Shown here in pieces: positions 61,739-64,000 of a stretch of 64,000 bases of DNA. The DNA comes from Chloroflexota bacterium. GTDB lineage: Bacteria > Chloroflexota > Anaerolineae > Aggregatilineales > Phototrophicaceae. The DNA is taken from contig WTGN01000077.1 of NCBI GenBank assembly GCA_011523545.1, forward strand, positions 1 to 64,000. The letters run 5' to 3'. The translations under genes were made by a program, and so were the position numbers. The notes below the pieces were generated by a model. That model was not told the origin of the DNA, did no database searches, and worked only from the letters and a program-made list of their open reading frames with translations. Numbering within the stretch: the first letter of the stretch is position 1; each line of letters starts with the position of its first letter.

Positions 61739-62914
61739 TTAGCGCGGATAGACCCAGGTCTGGCGTCCATCGAGCTCAAACGCGATCAGCAGCCGGCCTT
61801 CGTCGACCGAAGTCACGATCAGCAGCGGCGCATCAATATCCAGTGATTCACTCGGCTCCAGCATCAGCATATCGCCAAGCAGCTCCGGCCGGTTGTCGAT
61901 TTCCCGCGCGTTGATGAGCACGCCGTCTCGCCGGTCAAGCCAATAAACCTTGCCATCGCGGGACGCCACGATCACCCGGTCTTGATAGGCCACCGGCCCC
62001 GACCGGATGCCGCGCTCCGCAACCTGGCTGGACCAGAGCTCTTGCAAGTTTCGTTCGCTGTCGAGCGCGTGCACATAACCGCTCAAATCCGCGACATAGA
62101 GGACGCCCCGCTCGTCAATTGCCGGGCTGCCCCATACCCAGTTCTGCGTGCTGTAGGTGCTGAGGATTTGCCCGTCGAGCGAAAGCTCGAAGAACATCTT
62201 ATTGAAGCTGCCCACATACAAACGATCATTCGCCAGCAAAGGCGTCGAGGCGACGCTGCCGCCCAAATCCAGCGACCAAATGAGCTGCCCGCTGCCGCGG
62301 TCGAGGGCATACACGTGGTGATCAATTGAAGCGACAATCAACATCTCCCCCACCAGAAGCGGCTGCGCCCAGACGCCCTCTTCCGTATGGAAGCGCCAAA
62401 TTTCGCGGTAATCCTCCATTGAGCGGGCGCTCAAACCGCCGTTCTGATATGGCACATAAATTATGTCATCAACGACGAGTACATTGGCGACAACCTTGTC
62501 GTCAAGTTGGATGGTGCGCGTCACTTCCAAGAGCACCGAATCCACCCGCAGCAGGTTCCCGTTGTTGGCGGCAACCAGGACCGTCTCCTCATCAAGGACA
62601 GTCGGGAGAGCGTAGAATTGCGCGCCATTATTGGCCGAGCCCTGCAAGACCCAGTCGCGCGGATTGTTTTCGCTGTCGAGGATCGGTCTCCCGTTCAGCG
62701 GGTTGATCAGGCGAAGCGGCGCGCCGTTTACCGGGCTCAAAATCGCCACATTATTGTTGTAAGCCAGCGCGATGTTCTGTTCGCCGTTGTAGTCAATCAG
62801 CCCGACCGCTGGCCAGCTGACGCCCATGCGCGCGCCGACGCAGCCCGTCAAGACGAGCATCGCCATAATCAGACAAACTGCAAACGAAGAACGCCTGGTA
62901 TTCATTGTGGGCAA
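61739..62914 (-). CDS. BamB-like beta-propeller lipoprotein
   Basis: 391 residues. Lipobox near residue 25 (VLTGCVG), then a seven- or eight-bladed PQQ-type propeller with repeats such as VYALDRGSGQLIWSLDLGG and VYWLDRRDGVLINAREID. The start is a TTG at 62914 with AAGGAG six bases away; the ATG at 62905 is further from the site. It sits between yidD and yidC. BamB belongs to the outer-membrane assembly machinery of diderms, but no BamA is in the window, so this is likely a surface lipoprotein with a different role. Confidence 0.8.
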   Translation of the reverse strand: MPTMNTRRSSFAVCLIMAMLVLTGCVGARMGVSWPAVGLIDYNGEQNIALAYNNNVAILSPVNGAPLRLINPLNGRPILDSENNPRDWVLQGSANNGAQFYALPTVLDEETVLVAANNGNLLRVDSVLLEVTRTIQLDDKVVANVLVVDDIIYVPYQNGGLSARSMEDYREIWRFHTEEGVWAQPLLVGEMLIVASIDHHVYALDRGSGQLIWSLDLGGSVASTPLLANDRLYVGSFNKMFFELSLDGQILSTYSTQNWVWGSPAIDERGVLYVADLSGYVHALDSERNLQELWSSQVAERGIRSGPVAYQDRVIVASRDGKVYWLDRRDGVLINAREIDNRPELLGDMLMLEPSESLDIDAPLLIVTSVDEGRLLIAFELDGRQTWVYPR

Positions 62915-62917
62915 GAA

Positions 62918-63139
62918 TCACTCCTTGGGCGGGACCGGATCGTAACCGCCGGGGTTCAATGGATGACAGCGCAAGATCCGTCTGAATCCCATCCAACTCC
63001 CCTGCACGGCGCCATAGGCTTCGATCGCCTCATAGGCGTAGACTGAACAGGTCGGTGTAAATCGGCAGGCGCTGGGCAGCAAGGGCGAGATAAAACGCTT
63101 GTAAGCCGATATCAGCCGCAGCAAGGGCCACTTTAACAT
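62918..63139 (-). CDS. yidD: Membrane protein insertion efficiency factor YidD
   Basis: 73 residues. Family signature [20 protein letters not shown] and [22 protein letters not shown] C-terminus ([18 protein letters not shown]). Helps YidC-dependent insertion. ATG 63139 lies one base after the rnpA stop; a TTG at 63154 is an alternative. Stops within the ribosome site of the next gene. Confidence 0.94.
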   Translation of the reverse strand: MLKWPLLRLISAYKRFISPLLPSACRFTPTCSVYAYEAIEAYGAVQGSWMGFRRILRCHPLNPGGYDPVPPKE

Positions 63140-63140
63140 C

Positions 63141-63482
63141 TCAGCGATTTCCAATCAGCCGCGCCCGCAAGCATAGCTCTCTCAGTATACGTTGCAGCTC
63201 GCTGAACGGTTGCCATGCATTCGCCGGCCGCGCGACCACCACAACATCAAATCCCTGCCGAAGCGAAGCATGCAGGCCGATCAGAACAGCCCGCAGACGG
63301 CGTTTGCATCGGTTGCGGATAACCGCCTTCCCCAGCCGCCTGCCCGCAACAATCCCATAACGATTGTGTGACAGGTCATTCTTGCGGACGCCTAGCGACA
63401 GGTCTGGATGCCGATATACGGCGCCCCTGCGCTGTACGCGAGCGAAATCAGCAGGCCGGCGAAGCCTCAATGCGGATCTCAT
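63141..63482 (-). CDS. rnpA: Ribonuclease P protein component
   Basis: 113 residues. Protein subunit of RNase P, which trims tRNA 5' ends. The RNR motif [15 protein letters not shown] and [18 protein letters not shown] are typical. It starts three bases after rpmH, the usual order. Confidence 0.95.
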   Translation of the reverse strand: MRSALRLRRPADFARVQRRGAVYRHPDLSLGVRKNDLSHNRYGIVAGRRLGKAVIRNRCKRRLRAVLIGLHASLRQGFDVVVVARPANAWQPFSELQRILRELCLRARLIGNR

Positions 63483-63485
63483 TGA

Positions 63486-63665
63486 TTAGCTGGCGTTCCA
63501 ATTTGTCTTTTTGACATGGTTAAAGGTCACGGCGAGTTGATGGCGCCCGCGCTGTCGGCGAGCTTTGAGCACCCGCCGTCCGCCGCGCGTGCTCATGCGC
63601 TGGCGAAAACCATGCACACGTTTGCGTCGGCGAACCTTTGGCTGCCAGGTACGTTTCGTTGACAT
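63486..63665 (-). CDS. rpmH: Ribosomal protein bL34
   Basis: 59 residues read from the minus strand: starts [20 protein letters not shown], then [19 protein letters not shown], the bL34 signature, plus a 14-residue C-terminal extension ([12 protein letters not shown]). bL34 is usually about 45 residues, so the tail is notable. The ATG at 63665 is preceded by GAGG. First gene of the rpmH-rnpA-yidD-yidC-jag operon. Confidence 0.96.
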   Translation of the reverse strand: MSTKRTWQPKVRRRKRVHGFRQRMSTRGGRRVLKARRQRGRHQLAVTFNHVKKTNWNAS

Positions 63666-64000
63666 CTATTCAGCCTCTATCTTGAATTGCCCTCATACAC
63701 AGAAGGCAAGTATAGTTCAGCATTTGCCGCTGGTCAACCGCAGCGTGACCGCGGCCCGGGCAATCGATATCAATTCATGCTTCTAACGCCAGCATAACTG
63801 CAACCGAGTTTCAACGCGCGGTATGGGCGTTGCGCTGAAACGCCCTCATGATACCTATTATAGGAAAATCAACTGACCGGCTGCCTAGTTGCTCGTCCAC
63901 ATGGACAGTTCGACTCTGGCATTGTCGCGCGACTTGCTCGCCGCCCGCAAAGAATGCTGCGATTGCTTGGCGAGTCGCCCAAGTACCGCTTGACTGTACT
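63666..64000. other. Upstream region of rpmH, no gene assigned
   Basis: 335 bases to the window end. Contains the rpmH promoter and an imperfect hairpin around 63808-63841. dnaA and oriC often lie next to rpmH, but I see neither a DnaA-box cluster nor a dnaA start here. A minus-strand frame of about 57 codons runs to the edge and is unassigned. Confidence 0.4.
63709..63737 (-). promoter_or_regulatory. Sigma-70 promoter of rpmH operon
   Basis: On the minus strand: -35 TTGACC (63737-63732), a 17-base spacer and -10 TATACT (63714-63709), 44 bases before the rpmH ATG. Confidence 0.75.

Noticed and set aside
63666..64000. Possible oriC/dnaA next to rpmH
   Set aside because: Only one near-match to a DnaA box (TCATACACA at 63693) and no dnaA N-terminus could be read to the window end.
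63830..64000. Minus-strand open frame of about 57 codons reaching the right edge
   Set aside because: It resembles no family I recognise and may be chance; it was not listed as a gene.

Overview
The window is most likely a chromosomal segment of a Chloroflexota bacterium, probably near Anaerolineae. The pointers are moderately high GC, secreted LysM proteins with long Thr/Pro linkers, Gram-positive-type DinG with a fused exonuclease, an IscU-type SufU in a suf cluster, ThyX instead of ThyA, and the rpmH-rnpA-yidD-yidC-jag order. The taxonomic call is inference from gene content; no marker search was possible. Nearly all of the window is coding, mostly housekeeping. I see no phage, integrase, transposase, CRISPR array or rRNA; there is one tRNA (His-GTG).

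Layout. 0-9 kb: tpiA, a degenerate M50-like membrane protein, a WecA/TagO-type transferase coupled to upp, then ruvB-queA, rplU-rpmA, an unusual bL31 fused to an RNA-polymerase alpha-CTD-like domain, and tdk. 8.4-10.5 kb: sucCD. 10.8-14.3 kb: two secreted LysM proteins, the second with an M23 peptidase. 14.3-17.0 kb: membrane proteins and a Nudix hydrolase. 17.1-17.5 kb: a duplicated intergenic repeat. 17.6-23.2 kb: a tight six-gene operon (SerK/SbnI-like ParB-fold protein, ACT protein, unknown protein, tail-anchored JAMM peptidase, A24 prepilin peptidase, GT39-like membrane protein). 23.2-25.5 kb: cysteine desulfurase and mnmA. 25.7-28.5 kb: eno-pyk. 28.7-30.7 kb: a zinc-ribbon membrane protein and a FecR-like protein. 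30.8-33.4 kb: yebC-ruvC-ruvA-thyX. 33.5-45.5 kb: truncated haemoglobin, double PstS-like protein, dinG, a Cys-rich protein, HAD-DinB fusion, polyprenyl synthase, nnr, small membrane proteins and an SRPBCC protein. 45.6 kb: tRNA-His. 45.7-47.1 kb: methyltransferase and glycerophosphodiesterase. 47.2-52.5 kb: Fe-S assembly (sufC, small membrane protein, sufB, sufD, sufU, Rieske protein) with a divergent DUF59/SufT-like gene. 52.8-59.9 kb: M23 multidomain protein, M29 aminopeptidase, tpx, DM13 protein, amidohydrolase and PfkB kinase. 60.0-63.7 kb: jag, yidC, BamB-like lipoprotein, yidD, rnpA and rpmH, all on the minus strand.

How the genes work together. TpiA, Eno and Pyk serve lower glycolysis and SucCD the TCA cycle. 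Upp, Tdk and ThyX serve pyrimidine salvage and dTMP synthesis. RuvA, RuvB, RuvC and DinG serve recombination and repair. The desulfurase next to mnmA probably supplies sulfur for tRNA thiolation and may also feed the suf scaffold, which has no sufS of its own. RnpA, YidD, YidC and Jag serve tRNA processing and membrane insertion.

No clear-cut new defence or mobile system is visible. The most unusual items are the bL31-alphaCTD fusion, the SerK-like/ACT/JAMM operon, the HAD-DinB fusion, the inactive-looking M50 homologue, the suf leader palindrome, the BamB-like lipoprotein beside yidC, and a family of short palindromic intergenic repeats.
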